A DNA stretch of 50,946 bases from Fimenecus stercoravium (GCA_018711545.1 DVIC01000108.1:1-50946), one strand, 5' to 3'; positions 1 through 9,074 are shown, numbered from the stretch's first letter. The notes: generated from the letters alone by a model not told the origin. A program made the numbers and translations.

Positions 1-1053
1 ATATTCCCGGTAGTACCGGAAGGAAATCCCGAATAAAGGACTTGTTTTGAAGATCTCATATCCGCTGTACCAAATGGCAAAGCGACGGTTGCTGATGTCG
101 TTATTGATATCGGCCTCCGTGCGCCCAACGAGAATCTCTTCTTCTTCTTTTTCTTTGCCATCTTCTCCGTTCTGCGTCTGTATCTCACGCTGCCAGACCT
201 TAAATGCATTTCCGCCCTTTTGCACGCCGAGCACGATCCCGACAGAGCCGACCGCCAAAATGACCGCAAGCAAAAGGCTGACAACGCCTTTTAAGACCGT
301 TTTCATCTGTTTCAGGCGACGGAAGCGCAAGGCCAGCAGGAACATTGCGGCTGCAGCCGTAACGGCAGCAGCAACAAGCCCTGTGCGGGAGTCAGACAGA
401 GCGATATACGCAATCTGTAAAACCGCGTGGATAACCAAAAAGACACGAAGCCCTTTTTTGGCAGTTTTGAAAAAGAAGCCCGCCATAACACAGGAAATAA
501 TCGAGAACACCGCGCCGTAATTCGGATCGGAGTAAAGCCCCCACAGGCGATTCCAAAGGAAGCCGGTAATGACGGCGTTGTCAACTACAGGGCGATAATG
601 GTAATACCCCATGACGAACATAATCAATCCGGCAGCCGCAAGCACAAACGTATATCCAATGAAGAACCAGCTTATGATCTTGATCTCCCGTTTATCCTCT
701 GAAACATCGCGGCTTTTGTCATAGGTATACACGACAAAAAACTGAATCACCATCCAAATCATGGCCTGAATATTTTCCATCAGCCCATACTGCCGCATTA
801 AAAGGGAAGAAAGCGCATAACTGCCGCAAAACAGCACAAGAAATATAATACCGCGTGTGTCTATGTAGTTTTTCCAGCGAAACAGACGGAAGACAAGAAA
901 AACCGCGCCGAGAAAGGCAACAATATAGGTAAGATAGTTCAGCCCTGTTGTTCGCGCACAAAGGCTGTTAAAGGACAAAAGCACTAACACAAAATACAGC
1001 ATTTTGTAGCCAAACATACCCTTGTCAAAAAATTTAACCACATTCTCTCTCAT
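1..1053 (-). CDS. O-antigen polymerase/ligase-like membrane protein (Wzy/WaaL type), C-terminus cut by window edge
   Basis: An open frame runs from an ATG with a GAGGT ribosome site to the left edge of the window; 351 residues are visible and the C-terminus lies outside. It is almost entirely hydrophobic: about five membrane segments in the first 150 residues, a hydrophilic patch, an SDPNYG stretch followed by another segment, the SDSRTG motif common in Wzy/WaaL proteins, then a long charged loop (rich in Glu/Lys) before the edge. Family proteins polymerise or ligate lipid-linked glycan repeats at the outer face of the membrane. It starts 7 bases after the upstream glycosyltransferase stop, so it is the last visible gene of the polysaccharide operon. 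Sequence in this family is poorly conserved, so the role rests on topology, motif and context. Confidence 0.75.
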   Translation of the reverse strand, partial: MRENVVKFFDKGMFGYKMLYFVLVLLSFNSLCARTTGLNYLTYIVAFLGAVFLVFRLFRWKNYIDTRGIIFLVLFCGSYALSSLLMRQYGLMENIQAMIWMVIQFFVVYTYDKSRDVSEDKREIKIISWFFIGYTFVLAAAGLIMFVMGYYHYRPVVDNAVITGFLWNRLWGLYSDPNYGAVFSIISCVMAGFFFKTAKKGLRVFLVIHAVLQIAYIALSDSRTGLVAAAVTAAAAMFLLALRFRRLKQMKTVLKGVVSLLLAVILAVGSVGIVLGVQKGGNAFKVWQREIQTQNGEDGKEKEEEEILVGRTEADINNDISNRRFAIWYSGYEIFKTSPLFGISFRYYREY

Positions 1054-1060
1054 AGTGACC

Positions 1061-2161
1061 TCACAACAATTTTGAATAATCCATAGTATCTATATCAAAG
1101 CCGGCATCCGAAAGGGCTTGTCCTGTATCGGGCCTGTCGGCACCTTTGGCTTCTAAAAGCGTCTGCGCCCATTGCGAAACCGAATCCGAAGAAGATATGG
1201 GAACCGTTACGCATAGGTTTGTAACCGCCGTTTCCTTGGGCACAAATTCACTGCAAACGCAGCGCAGCCCCGCTGCCTGCGCTTCAACGGCCGCAATACC
1301 CAACCCTTCAAAATTGGAGGGAAATGCAAAGACGTCCATTGCCTGCAAAAAATCGGAAGCATTCATGTGCCTGCCTGCAAAAACCACACGCTCAAAAATA
1401 CCCAGGCTTTTTGCTTTGTCCCGCATCTTATCAAATAAAGCGCCGTCCCCAACCAACAAAAGCATCGCGTCGTCATCGCGCCGACAGATTTCTGCGAATA
1501 CATCCAACAGAAATGTATGGTTTTTGGGATACAAAAAGTTCCCGATATGACCAACTACAAAACGATTTTCAAGCCCATACTCCGCACGCACCTCGGCGCG
1601 TGTATCCGCGTCAAAGGCATAGGCCCTTGCGTGGATCGCATTATTGACAACACGGAAACGATCGCCGCGCACAGTTTTCTTCGGAAACATCCAAAGTCCC
1701 GCGCTTTCGGAGCAAGCATAAAAATCCGTTCCGAAGCGATATAAGACGATTTTGCACACCTTATGCAGAAACGTCATGACAGCGCGCAGGATCGGGCTTG
1801 ACGCATCATAGCCGGCTGCATGGCTGTGAATGATGATTTTAGGAATGCCGCTTCGTTTTGCCGCCAATGGGCCGAAGATACACAGCGCCGTAGAAATATT
1901 AAAATACGCCGTATCGTATTGACGGCTGCGAAACAGCGCCCGATATTCGCGGTATTGGCGGATCGGATGTGCAAGCGAACTGACCGGGATAAGGCCGGCC
2001 GAACGCTCCTGTAAGTATGCCTGCAACTCAGGATGGACAGCGTCCGTAAAAAAATCAAACGCGATTGGCTCATCACGGGTGTTTTCAAACAGGTTCAGGA
2101 TATACCGATCAATACCGCCGGCTTTTCCGTCCTGAATAGGCCCGATGCAGACACGCTTCAT
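1061..2161 (-). CDS. Glycosyltransferase family 4 (GT-B fold)
   Basis: Encodes 366 residues. It resembles EpsF/CapM-type transferases that move a sugar from a nucleotide donor to a lipid-linked acceptor on the cytoplasmic side of the membrane. The C-terminal donor domain is clear: GHIGNF near residue 204, LLLVGDG near 234, and the donor-binding FPSNFEGLGIAAVEA stretch around 280-294 with the EGLG element. A longer frame exists upstream but overlaps the previous gene heavily. The chosen ATG has an excellent site, AAGGAGG, 8 bases upstream and lies 14 bases after the preceding stop. It sits between two GT2 genes and a Wzy-like gene, so it likely adds one residue of the polymer repeat. Sugar specificity cannot be read. 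Confidence 0.88.
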   Translation of the reverse strand: MKRVCIGPIQDGKAGGIDRYILNLFENTRDEPIAFDFFTDAVHPELQAYLQERSAGLIPVSSLAHPIRQYREYRALFRSRQYDTAYFNISTALCIFGPLAAKRSGIPKIIIHSHAAGYDASSPILRAVMTFLHKVCKIVLYRFGTDFYACSESAGLWMFPKKTVRGDRFRVVNNAIHARAYAFDADTRAEVRAEYGLENRFVVGHIGNFLYPKNHTFLLDVFAEICRRDDDAMLLLVGDGALFDKMRDKAKSLGIFERVVFAGRHMNASDFLQAMDVFAFPSNFEGLGIAAVEAQAAGLRCVCSEFVPKETAVTNLCVTVPISSSDSVSQWAQTLLEAKGADRPDTGQALSDAGFDIDTMDYSKLL

Positions 2162-2175
2162 ATTTCCCCCTCCTT

Positions 2176-3246
2176 TCAGCGGCTCTGCTTTGCACGCGCA
2201 AACAAAGCCGGGAGTTTGGTTTTCACAAAATAGATCCCTCTTGCGCATAGCAGCATCAGAGAAACCCGCTTCTTCTTCAAAAGCGCGCACAACACACCGG
2301 CCAGCCGCCCCTCCGGTGCTGCATGCAGGGTTAAGTCACGGAAAAAAGGATCCTGAAGCTGTGAAACCAGCCATTCCCTTCGCGCCTTTGCATTCATTTC
2401 AGCCCGCGGATCACAGTTGCGCTGCAGCGCCGAAAAAACACTGCGCACATATATATTTCCCAAAACGGCTTTAACTGCATCGGTACAGGCGTTTTCACGC
2501 GCATAAAAGTCAAAAAGATCCTGCACGCGCGCTTGCTGCAAGGCAAAATAATCCGCAACAAAGCGCCCGGTCAAGCTCTCGTTCTCTCTTTTATAATAAT
2601 AATAGCCGACCACATCCAACACCGTCAGAGACATGACCGAGCGAAAAAGCTCAATATTATAACGAAAGTCCTCATTCAAAGGCATATCCGCAAACGAAAC
2701 GCCGGAATTCCGTAAGACTTCCGCAGCATAAAATTTGTTCCACAGATATCCGAATAACGTTGTCTTTTCTATGGAAATTACCTCATCGCGCACCTGCTCA
2801 TGCGTGGTCAGGTGTTTAGCCGGATAGCAAATATCAACGCGCGAGAAAGCACGGCCGTTTGCATCTGTATAAACTTCCTGCGCACCGAACATCAGCACCT
2901 GCGGCTGATCCGCACGGAGCACTTCATGTGCCGCTTCCATGATCGTATCGGACACGGTATCATCCGAATCCATAAATAGTATATAGCTACCCTTTGCCGA
3001 CGCAAAACCAACGGTACGCGCATGGCTTGCCCCCCCGTTTTGCGGCAGATGAATCACACGCACACGCACATCCTTATCGGCATAGGCGTCGCAGATCGCA
3101 CCGGAACCGTCCGGCGAGCAGTCATCCACAAGGATCAATTCAAAATCCGTAAAGGATTGCCGCAATACGCTTTCCACCGCAGCGGGAAGATAGGCTTCGG
3201 TTTTGTAGACCGGCATGATGACCGTAAAAAAAGGTGCTGACTCCAT
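2176..3246 (-). CDS. Glycosyltransferase family 2 (GT-A fold)
   Basis: A 356-residue inverting GT-A enzyme. The N-terminal domain opens with the FFTVIMPVYKTEAYL strand, has ELILVDDCSPDGSG at about 36-49, and the metal/nucleotide-binding MDSDD at 92-96. The C-terminal third is basic and unlike other families I recognise; it ends in a short hydrophobic and Lys/Arg-rich tail that could touch the membrane. An AAGGGGAG site precedes the ATG. The first 100 residues closely match the next gene upstream (shared SGAICDAYA and RVIH motifs), suggesting an old tandem duplication with diverged acceptor domains. It probably assembles the repeat unit of the same surface polysaccharide. Confidence 0.88.
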   Translation of the reverse strand: MESAPFFTVIMPVYKTEAYLPAAVESVLRQSFTDFELILVDDCSPDGSGAICDAYADKDVRVRVIHLPQNGGASHARTVGFASAKGSYILFMDSDDTVSDTIMEAAHEVLRADQPQVLMFGAQEVYTDANGRAFSRVDICYPAKHLTTHEQVRDEVISIEKTTLFGYLWNKFYAAEVLRNSGVSFADMPLNEDFRYNIELFRSVMSLTVLDVVGYYYYKRENESLTGRFVADYFALQQARVQDLFDFYARENACTDAVKAVLGNIYVRSVFSALQRNCDPRAEMNAKARREWLVSQLQDPFFRDLTLHAAPEGRLAGVLCALLKKKRVSLMLLCARGIYFVKTKLPALFARAKQSR

Positions 3247-3263
3247 ACGCTTCTCCCCTTGCT

Positions 3264-4322
3264 TTACCGCTTCGCTTTCAGCTTTGCAAACAGCTTGACA
3301 TTGCCGGATTTCACGCGGGAAATAAAGCTGCCCTCCAGATAAGTCAAAGCCGTGCTCTGCATGCGGATGGGGATGAGCATGATCTTCATATAGGAAGACT
3401 GCGCGCGCATCACGGGCAGAAGTTCTTTTACCTTTGGGTCGGTAATGATTTTGCGGATCTCGCGCTTTTTCTCCGCTGTGGAAAGCGTGCAGCTCTTGTT
3501 CGTCACATTTTCAATGCAGCCGATCACACGCTCGATGTAGCGGCGTGCCAAAAATTCACGGCTGTTCTCGTCGTCTACGCCCCAATGGCGGTAGAGGTCG
3601 ACCATCCAGCCGTGTTCCTCTTCGCGCTTTTCATACATATCGCTTCTGTACTTCGTGGTCTCGGACTCGGCGCGTTTGCGTACAAAGTGATAATATTTGC
3701 CCGGGATGACAGTCACGCGCTCCACATCGCGCAGGACGCTTAAATTAAACGGGAAATCATCCCAAAACGTATTCGGGAAATACAGCTTGTTTTCCCGGAT
3801 ATAATCGCCGAGATACAGCTTGTTCCAGGGCGTATACAACAGGTTGCGGTCAAACAGACGATAGGCATCCTCACGGAATTCCCGCTGCGTGGCATATACC
3901 TTGCCCTCCGCCGCCTGCTCCTGCGTATATTTTTCCGTATCGGAATAATATGTGTCAATATAATAACCCGAAACGACAAGCTGCGCGTTCGTGCTTTCCG
4001 CTGCAGAGACCATATCTTCCAGCATATTCGGTTCCGCGAAATCGTCGGAATCCATAAAATAGAAATATTTGCCCGCCGCTTTGTCGATCGCGGTATTGCG
4101 CGCGCTGGGCGCACCGCCGTTCTCCTTATGAATCACGCGAATGCGGCTGTCCTTTTCGGCGTAAGCGTCACAGATCGCACCGCTTCGATCGGGACTGCCG
4201 TCATCAACAGCAAACATCTCCCAATCCGTGAAGGTTTGCTTCTGCATGCTCTCGATCGCAGCGCCGACATAGTCTTCCACGCCGTATACGGGCATGATAA
4301 TGCTGACTTTCACCTCTGCCAC
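3264..4322 (-). CDS. Glycosyltransferase family 2 (GT-A fold), paralogue of its neighbour
   Basis: A 352-residue GT2 enzyme. KVSIIMPVYGVEDYV opens the nucleotide-binding domain, FAVDDGSPDRSG follows at about 37-48, and MDSDD lies at 90-94. The start is a GTG with AAGGAGAG nine bases upstream; no ATG gives a better beginning. The C-terminal part carries many charged residues and aromatic positions typical of the WcaA/EpsJ-like group. It is 17 bases from the next GT2 gene and belongs to the same operon. Donor and acceptor sugars cannot be told from sequence. The galactofuranose precursor enzyme immediately upstream makes a galactofuranosyl donor possible for one of these GT2 proteins, but that is inference only. 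Confidence 0.88.
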   Translation of the reverse strand: MAEVKVSIIMPVYGVEDYVGAAIESMQKQTFTDWEMFAVDDGSPDRSGAICDAYAEKDSRIRVIHKENGGAPSARNTAIDKAAGKYFYFMDSDDFAEPNMLEDMVSAAESTNAQLVVSGYYIDTYYSDTEKYTQEQAAEGKVYATQREFREDAYRLFDRNLLYTPWNKLYLGDYIRENKLYFPNTFWDDFPFNLSVLRDVERVTVIPGKYYHFVRKRAESETTKYRSDMYEKREEEHGWMVDLYRHWGVDDENSREFLARRYIERVIGCIENVTNKSCTLSTAEKKREIRKIITDPKVKELLPVMRAQSSYMKIMLIPIRMQSTALTYLEGSFISRVKSGNVKLFAKLKAKR

Positions 4323-4429
4323 AAGTACACTCTCCTTTTGTTCTGCGAAGCGGGCGCTTCGCGGCTATGCGGGATATATTCGGGAGCTATTATAGCACCC
4401 GAAGCGATAAGTTGCAAGCTAAGCCCTGC

Positions 4430-5527
4430 TTAAAGTTCCTTATCACAAAGCGATAATGCTGCTTCAACACACTTGTCCATATCATAATACTTGTACTGCG
4501 CAAGCCTGCCCCCGAACAATACCTTGTCTTCTTTGGCTGCAAGATCAGCGTATTTTTGGTACAAGGAATTGTTTTCCTCGTCATTCACCGGGTAATACGG
4601 CTCCATCCCGGGTTCCCAATCCGCGGGGTACTCGCGGGTAATAACCGTTTTCGGCTGTTTGCCGAACGCAAAATGCTTGTGCTCGATGATGCGTGTATAC
4701 GGAACTTCGCGCTCGGTATAATTGACAACGGCGACGCCCTGATAGTTTTCACAGTCCAGCGTCTCGCTCTCAAAGCGCAGGCTGCGGTAGCCGAGCGCCC
4801 CGTACACATAGTCGTAATAGGCATCGATCATACCGGTATACAGGCACTTATCCGCCATGGAGAGGAATTTTTCCCGATCGGAGAAGAAGTCTGTATTTAA
4901 CAGCACATCGCAGCCCTCAAGCAGTTTTTCGACCATGGCCGTATAGCCTTTTGTCGGGATGCCCTGCCAGCGGTCGTTGAAATAGTTGTTGTCATAGGTA
5001 TATCGAACGGGCAGCCTGCGGATGATGAACGCGGGAAGCTCGGTGCAATCCCTGCCCCACTGCTTTTCCGTATAGCCCTTGACGAGCTTTGTATACACCT
5101 CGCGCCCGACAAGGCTGATCGCTTGCTCTTCCAAATTTTTCGGCTCGCCTGTGATCTCCGCACGTTGGCTGTCGATCACGCGGCGCGCCTCCTCAGGTGT
5201 TACGACGCCGAACATTTTGGAAAAGGTATTCATATTGAACGGCATATTATAGATCTCGCCTTTATAGTTGGCGATTGGAGAATTAACAAAATTGTTGAAC
5301 TCGGCAAATTCATTTACATAATTCCAGACGCGCGGATTGCTTGTGTGGAAGATGTGCGCGCCGTACTTGTGCACGGAGATCCCCTCGACCTCCTCGGAAT
5401 AGATATTGCCGCCGATGTGGCTGCGCTTTTCAATAAGCAAAACGGACTTGCCGCGTTTTTGCGCCTCGTGTGCAAACACAGCGCCGAACAGCCCGCAGCC
5501 GACGATCAGATAGTCATAGTGTTTCAA
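4430..5527 (-). CDS. glf: UDP-galactopyranose mutase
   Basis: Interconverts UDP-galactopyranose and UDP-galactofuranose using reduced FAD, in the cytoplasm, supplying Galf for surface glycans. The FAD-binding Rossmann motif YLIVGCGLFGAVFAHEA begins at residue 6, followed by LLIEKRSHIGGN and the substrate-loop stretch HKYGAHIFHT around 53-62. GRLAQYKYYDMD near the C-terminus is the conserved FAD-contacting end. The length of 365 residues is normal for the family. I chose the TTG start: it is preceded by AAGGAGGCGGAG and places the Rossmann motif at the usual distance. A GTG 18 codons upstream has no comparable site. It is the promoter-proximal gene of the polysaccharide operon. Confidence 0.93.
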   Translation of the reverse strand: MKHYDYLIVGCGLFGAVFAHEAQKRGKSVLLIEKRSHIGGNIYSEEVEGISVHKYGAHIFHTSNPRVWNYVNEFAEFNNFVNSPIANYKGEIYNMPFNMNTFSKMFGVVTPEEARRVIDSQRAEITGEPKNLEEQAISLVGREVYTKLVKGYTEKQWGRDCTELPAFIIRRLPVRYTYDNNYFNDRWQGIPTKGYTAMVEKLLEGCDVLLNTDFFSDREKFLSMADKCLYTGMIDAYYDYVYGALGYRSLRFESETLDCENYQGVAVVNYTEREVPYTRIIEHKHFAFGKQPKTVITREYPADWEPGMEPYYPVNDEENNSLYQKYADLAAKEDKVLFGGRLAQYKYYDMDKCVEAALSLCDKEL

Positions 5528-5611
5528 AGGCTCCGCCTCCTTGATGATAAACAACGGTTTGCAATTTCCGAAAACCCGCACATCGGTGGATTTCCACTTA
5601 TATTTTTGATT

Positions 5612-5620
5612 AGTATATCA
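5612..5620 (-). promoter_or_regulatory. Extended -10 promoter of the glf/glycosyltransferase operon
   Basis: On the minus strand the sequence reads TGATATACT, an extended -10 element (TGN plus TATACT). I see no good -35 hexamer at 16-18 bases. It lies about 85 bases upstream of the TTG chosen for glf, in the 240-base divergent gap shared with the thrE-type genes. Confidence 0.55.
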
Positions 5621-5712
5621 TTTTTTTTACCAAAAGAAAAGGAAAACGTAAAATATTAGAAATTTGTTTATTTTTGATAAAAAAAGTTTTTTTGATTTTT
5701 CGAAAAAAACGG

Positions 5713-5741
5713 TGGATATTGTGAAAGGTTTATGTTATATT
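5713..5741 (+). promoter_or_regulatory. Sigma-A-type promoter of the ThrE-type exporter genes
   Basis: TGGATA and TATATT are separated by 17 bases. The -10 ends about 25 bases before the TTG start, leaving a short leader that contains GGGAGGTG. The surrounding 60 bases are strongly A/T-rich. The -35 matches consensus at 4 of 6 positions. Confidence 0.5.
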
Positions 5742-5765
5742 GATGTCGCGGGAGGTGAACGATCG

Positions 5766-6527
5766 TTGGAGACCGAAGAACTGCTTGGCTTAGCGCTGGA
5801 TATCGGTGAAGAAATGCTGATCAGCGGCGCAGAGGTCGGCCGTGTGGAGGACTCTGTGCGCCGCATTTTGACAACTTACGATGTACAGCGGGCGGATGTT
5901 TTCACCATCACTTCCAGCATCGTTGTGACCGTGACCGATGCAAAGGGCAAAACGCTTACACAGACAAGGCGGATCCGCAAATACGCCACAAATCTTGACA
6001 ATCTGCATTCGCTCAACGCCCTTTCACGAAAGATCTGCGCCGAAAAGCCCGATTCAAAAGCGATTCGCGGCGAGCTTTCCCAAATCCATACAGGTAAAAC
6101 GTACCCCGTTCCGGTGCTTTGTGCTGCATTTGCGCTGATTGCGGGTTCTTTTACGCTCTTTTTTGGCGGAACGGCGCTTGATGCGGCCGCAGCCGCCCTG
6201 ATTGGGGCGATCCTCAAATTTTCCGTACTGCTTATTGACAAAACAGGCGTGAACATGGTATTTGCCAACGTTGTCAATTCCTTTTTGGTGAGCGCTTTGG
6301 CGTTTCTTTGTACTTCCGTCGGTTTCGGCACACATGCCGACAGCATCATCATAGGCAACATCATGCTGCTTATCCCGGGTATCGGAATGACCAATGCCAT
6401 CCGCGATATCATAAGCGGCGACATCATGGCAGGGATCCTGCGTTTTTGCGAGTCGGTCGTTATTGCCATTGCCATTGCCGCCGGGTACAGTATTGCCGCG
6501 CTTTTGTTCGGGAGGTGGTCGTTATGA
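5766..6527 (+). CDS. ThrE-type threonine/serine exporter, large subunit (DUF1212)
   Basis: A 253-residue protein. The soluble N-terminal region has the family's LDIGEEMLISGAEVGRVED start and ADVFTITSSIVVTVTD; five hydrophobic segments follow from about residue 115. The family is the N-terminal half of ThrE (YjjP in E. coli), thought to export small neutral amino acids with a small membrane partner. The open frame extends 34 codons upstream, but that part is low-complexity Phe/Lys and crosses the promoter. The TTG has GGGAGGTG 8 bases upstream and gives the family's usual length and N-terminus. Its last codon overlaps the next gene's ATG (ATGA), so the two are coupled. Confidence 0.85.
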   Translation: METEELLGLALDIGEEMLISGAEVGRVEDSVRRILTTYDVQRADVFTITSSIVVTVTDAKGKTLTQTRRIRKYATNLDNLHSLNALSRKICAEKPDSKAIRGELSQIHTGKTYPVPVLCAAFALIAGSFTLFFGGTALDAAAAALIGAILKFSVLLIDKTGVNMVFANVVNSFLVSALAFLCTSVGFGTHADSIIIGNIMLLIPGIGMTNAIRDIISGDIMAGILRFCESVVIAIAIAAGYSIAALLFGRWSL

Positions 6528-6994
6528 CATACGCCGTCCAAATGGTCACCGCCTTCCTCGGTTCCATGGGCTTTTCCATCCTGTTCAATATCCGGCGCAC
6601 GAAGCTGCTGATCGCAGGCTTCGGCGGCGCGCTTTCCTGGGGCGTGTATCTGCTGTTTGGCGCTGTGCTGGACGACGGCCCGCTGCGCTGTTTTCTTGCC
6701 GCTGTGTGTGTAACCGTATACGCGGAAATTTTTGCTCGCGTTAAAAAGACGCCGACGACCTCCTTTCTTGTTCCCGGTATGATCCCTTTGATCCCCGGCG
6801 GCGCGCTTTACAATACCATGCAGTATGCCATTGCAGGGAATTGGGAACAATTCGGCACTGCCGCCTCCTATACCATTCGCGTGGCGCTTTCTCTTGCGGC
6901 AGGCATTATTGTGGTATCCTCGGTCATGCGCATGGTCGTGGCAGTCATCCGCTTTGTGCGCATACGCTGCATACGGCCTCCGCAAAGAAAATAG
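6524..6994 (+). CDS. ThrE-type exporter, small membrane subunit (DUF3815/YjjB-like)
   Basis: A 156-residue integral membrane protein with four or five hydrophobic helices. It contains TTSFLVPGMIPLIPGGALYNTMQ, a glycine/proline-rich stretch characteristic of the second half of ThrE. It starts at an ATG overlapping the previous stop by 4 bases, with GGGAGGTGG upstream. In Corynebacterium ThrE both halves are fused; here they are separate genes, as in many Firmicutes and in E. coli YjjP/YjjB. Substrate (threonine, serine or a related acid such as succinate, as proposed for YjjPB) cannot be told from sequence. Confidence 0.82.
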   Translation: MTYAVQMVTAFLGSMGFSILFNIRRTKLLIAGFGGALSWGVYLLFGAVLDDGPLRCFLAAVCVTVYAEIFARVKKTPTTSFLVPGMIPLIPGGALYNTMQYAIAGNWEQFGTAASYTIRVALSLAAGIIVVSSVMRMVVAVIRFVRIRCIRPPQRK

Positions 6995-7050
6995 GCATTC
7001 TGCTTCCTATTGCATAGAATGATCCACTTTATACTTAAACAGGAGCTTTT

Positions 7051-8397
7051 ATGAAACGTAAAATCACCCGAGTGCTCTCCCCCTTGCGTGTAGTTGTGCT
7101 CGGATACTTTCTGATCATTTTGACCGGTGCGTTTTTGCTGTGCCTGCCCATTTCCTCACGCGCAGGCACATGGACACCGTTTCACGATACGCTTTTTACC
7201 GCCACTTCCGCCACATGCGTGACCGGCTTGATCGTCTACGACACCTACACACACTGGACGCTGTTCGGGCAGATTGTCATTATTTCCATGATCCAGGTCG
7301 GCGGCATCGGATTTATGACGCTTGCGATCTCCGCTTTATCGCTTACAAAACGGAAAATCGGACTGCGCGGCAGGTTCACAATGCAGGAGGATGTCGGCGC
7401 GTCGCAGATCGGCGGCATTGTACGTATAACACGCTTTATTCTGCTTGGTACCGCGCTGTTTGAAGGAACGGGCGCGCTGCTGCTTGCTTTTCGCTTCTGC
7501 CCGCAGTTCGGCTTTTGGAAAGGGCTGTATTTCAGTATTTTCCATTCGATTTCCGCGTTCTGCAATGCGGGCTTCGACTTAATGGGCGGGACCGCGCCGT
7601 TTTCATCGCTGACCGCCTATTCCGGTGATCCGCTGGTCAGTCTTGTCATCTGCAGCCTGATCGTCATTGGCGGCTTGGGCTTTTTCGTGTGGTACGATAT
7701 TTTGAAAAACAAATTCCGCATTCGTCGCTATAAGCTGCACACAAAAGTCGTGCTTATTACGACGTTCGGGCTCATCGCCATTCCGTTTCTACTCATGGTC
7801 TTTTTTGAGCGCAACAGCGCCGAACTGCACGCGAACGGGACGGGCGAATATCTGCTTTCCATGCTGTTCCAGACCATAACACCGCGTACAGCAGGCTTTA
7901 ACTCCGTGGATTACGGCCTGCTTTCGAATGCGACGATCGTGCTTTCGATCTTTTTGATGATCGTCGGCGGCTCGCCGAGTTCTACGGCAGGCGGTATGAA
8001 AACCACAACGCTTGCCATGTGGTTTGCCGGCATGATCTCCGTACTGCGCCGCCGCAAAACGGTTGAAAGCTTTCACCGCCGCATGGGCGAAGACGCGATG
8101 CTGCAAATCGTCAGCGTCTCGGCGATGTATATTCTGCTGTTTTTCGTGTCAGGGATGCTCATTTGCGCATTTGACCCCGTTTCCATCAAAGAATCCTTCT
8201 TTGAAGTGGCTTCCGCGCTTGGTACGGTCGGCTTGACGCTCGGCATTACGCCGACGCTTTCCGTTCCCTCCCTGCTTGTGCTGATCGCGCTGATGTTTTT
8301 CGGCAGGGTCGGCGGCATCACACTGCTTTTGGCATTCCACGGGCAGCAAGGCGCAACGCCCTCCAAATATCCGGTAGAAAAAATAAATATTGGCTGA
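7051..8397 (+). CDS. ktrB: Potassium uptake channel subunit KtrB (TrkH/KtrB family)
   Basis: A 448-residue membrane protein that conducts K+ (with Na+ coupling in some members) when complexed with a cytoplasmic KtrA ring. The fourfold M1-P-M2 repeat is visible, with selectivity-filter glycines in TCVTGLIVYD (about residue 56), FCNAGFDLMG, TPRTAGFNSVD and LGTVGLTLG. The intramembrane loop in the third repeat, GGSPSSTAGGMKTTT, is present. An AGGAGC site lies 7 bases before the ATG. The gap to the regulator gene downstream is 13 bases, so they form one operon. The 56-base intergenic stretch upstream is too short for a c-di-AMP (ydaO-type) riboswitch. Confidence 0.93.
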   Translation: MKRKITRVLSPLRVVVLGYFLIILTGAFLLCLPISSRAGTWTPFHDTLFTATSATCVTGLIVYDTYTHWTLFGQIVIISMIQVGGIGFMTLAISALSLTKRKIGLRGRFTMQEDVGASQIGGIVRITRFILLGTALFEGTGALLLAFRFCPQFGFWKGLYFSIFHSISAFCNAGFDLMGGTAPFSSLTAYSGDPLVSLVICSLIVIGGLGFFVWYDILKNKFRIRRYKLHTKVVLITTFGLIAIPFLLMVFFERNSAELHANGTGEYLLSMLFQTITPRTAGFNSVDYGLLSNATIVLSIFLMIVGGSPSSTAGGMKTTTLAMWFAGMISVLRRRKTVESFHRRMGEDAMLQIVSVSAMYILLFFVSGMLICAFDPVSIKESFFEVASALGTVGLTLGITPTLSVPSLLVLIALMFFGRVGGITLLLAFHGQQGATPSKYPVEKINIG

Positions 8398-8410
8398 AAG
8401 GAAATGCAAT

Positions 8411-9055
8411 ATGAAATCCATTTTGATCATCGGACTCGGTCGTTTCGGCCGCCACATGGCGGAAAAATTTAATGAACACGGCAACGACGTCATGGCAATC
8501 GATATTTCAGAGGAGCGCGTCAACGCAGTGCTCCCCTTTGTAACAGACGGGCAGATCGGCGATGCGACCAACGAGGCGTTTGTGGAGTCCTTGGGCGTGA
8601 ACAACTATGATCTGTGTGTCGTCGCCATCGGCGACAACTTCCAAAGCTCTCTGGAAGCGACCGCTCTGCTCAAAGATCTTGGCGCTCGTTTTGTGCTTTC
8701 TCGCGCAAGCCGCGATGTGCACGCAAAGTTCCTGCTGCGCAACGGCGCCGATGAAGTGGTCTATACCGAAAAAGAGACTGCGGAACGTCTCGCTGTGAAA
8801 TACGGCAACGATAATATTTTTGATTATGTGGAGATCGACCCGAACTTTTCCATTTACGAAATCGCCACGCCCCCTTCTTGGGTCGGCAAAACCATTTTGC
8901 AAAAGAGTGTCCGCACAAAATATAATATCAGTATCTTGGCGACCCGGTCGGACGGGCAGATCTATCCCCTGCCCAATCCCGATCATGTATTTTCGGCGAA
9001 CGAGTCGCTGATGGTGCTCGGGCGAAACGCAGACGTGGAACGTCTGATCAAATGA
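8411..9055 (+). CDS. ktrA: Potassium channel regulatory subunit KtrA (RCK domain)
   Basis: A 214-residue cytoplasmic regulator. Residues 1-135 are the RCK-N Rossmann domain, with ILIIGLGRFGRHMAEKF (GxGxxG) and the acidic strand end MAIDIS for ATP/ADP or NAD binding. The C-terminal RCK-C part, from about residue 140 (YVEIDPNFSIYEI onward), is the domain that binds c-di-AMP in other Firmicutes. It gates the adjacent KtrB. The ATG is preceded by AAAGGAAA 7 bases away; the frame extends 7 codons upstream into the ktrB end without a better start. Confidence 0.92.
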   Translation: MKSILIIGLGRFGRHMAEKFNEHGNDVMAIDISEERVNAVLPFVTDGQIGDATNEAFVESLGVNNYDLCVVAIGDNFQSSLEATALLKDLGARFVLSRASRDVHAKFLLRNGADEVVYTEKETAERLAVKYGNDNIFDYVEIDPNFSIYEIATPPSWVGKTILQKSVRTKYNISILATRSDGQIYPLPNPDHVFSANESLMVLGRNADVERLIK

Positions 9056-9074
9056 TCCATCTCGGAGAATCCGT

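Noticed and set aside
5664..5765. N-terminal extension of the ThrE-type subunit (34 extra codons)
   Set aside because: Low-complexity Phe/Lys sequence that crosses the likely promoter; the TTG with GGGAGGTG gives the normal family N-terminus.
5876..6985. A 369-residue open frame on the minus strand opposite the ThrE genes
   Set aside because: It is antisense to two well-supported membrane protein genes and its composition (many His, Arg, Lys, Met) looks like a frame shadow; no recognisable domain.
6995..7050. c-di-AMP riboswitch upstream of ktrB
   Set aside because: The intergenic gap is 56 bases, far too short for this riboswitch class.
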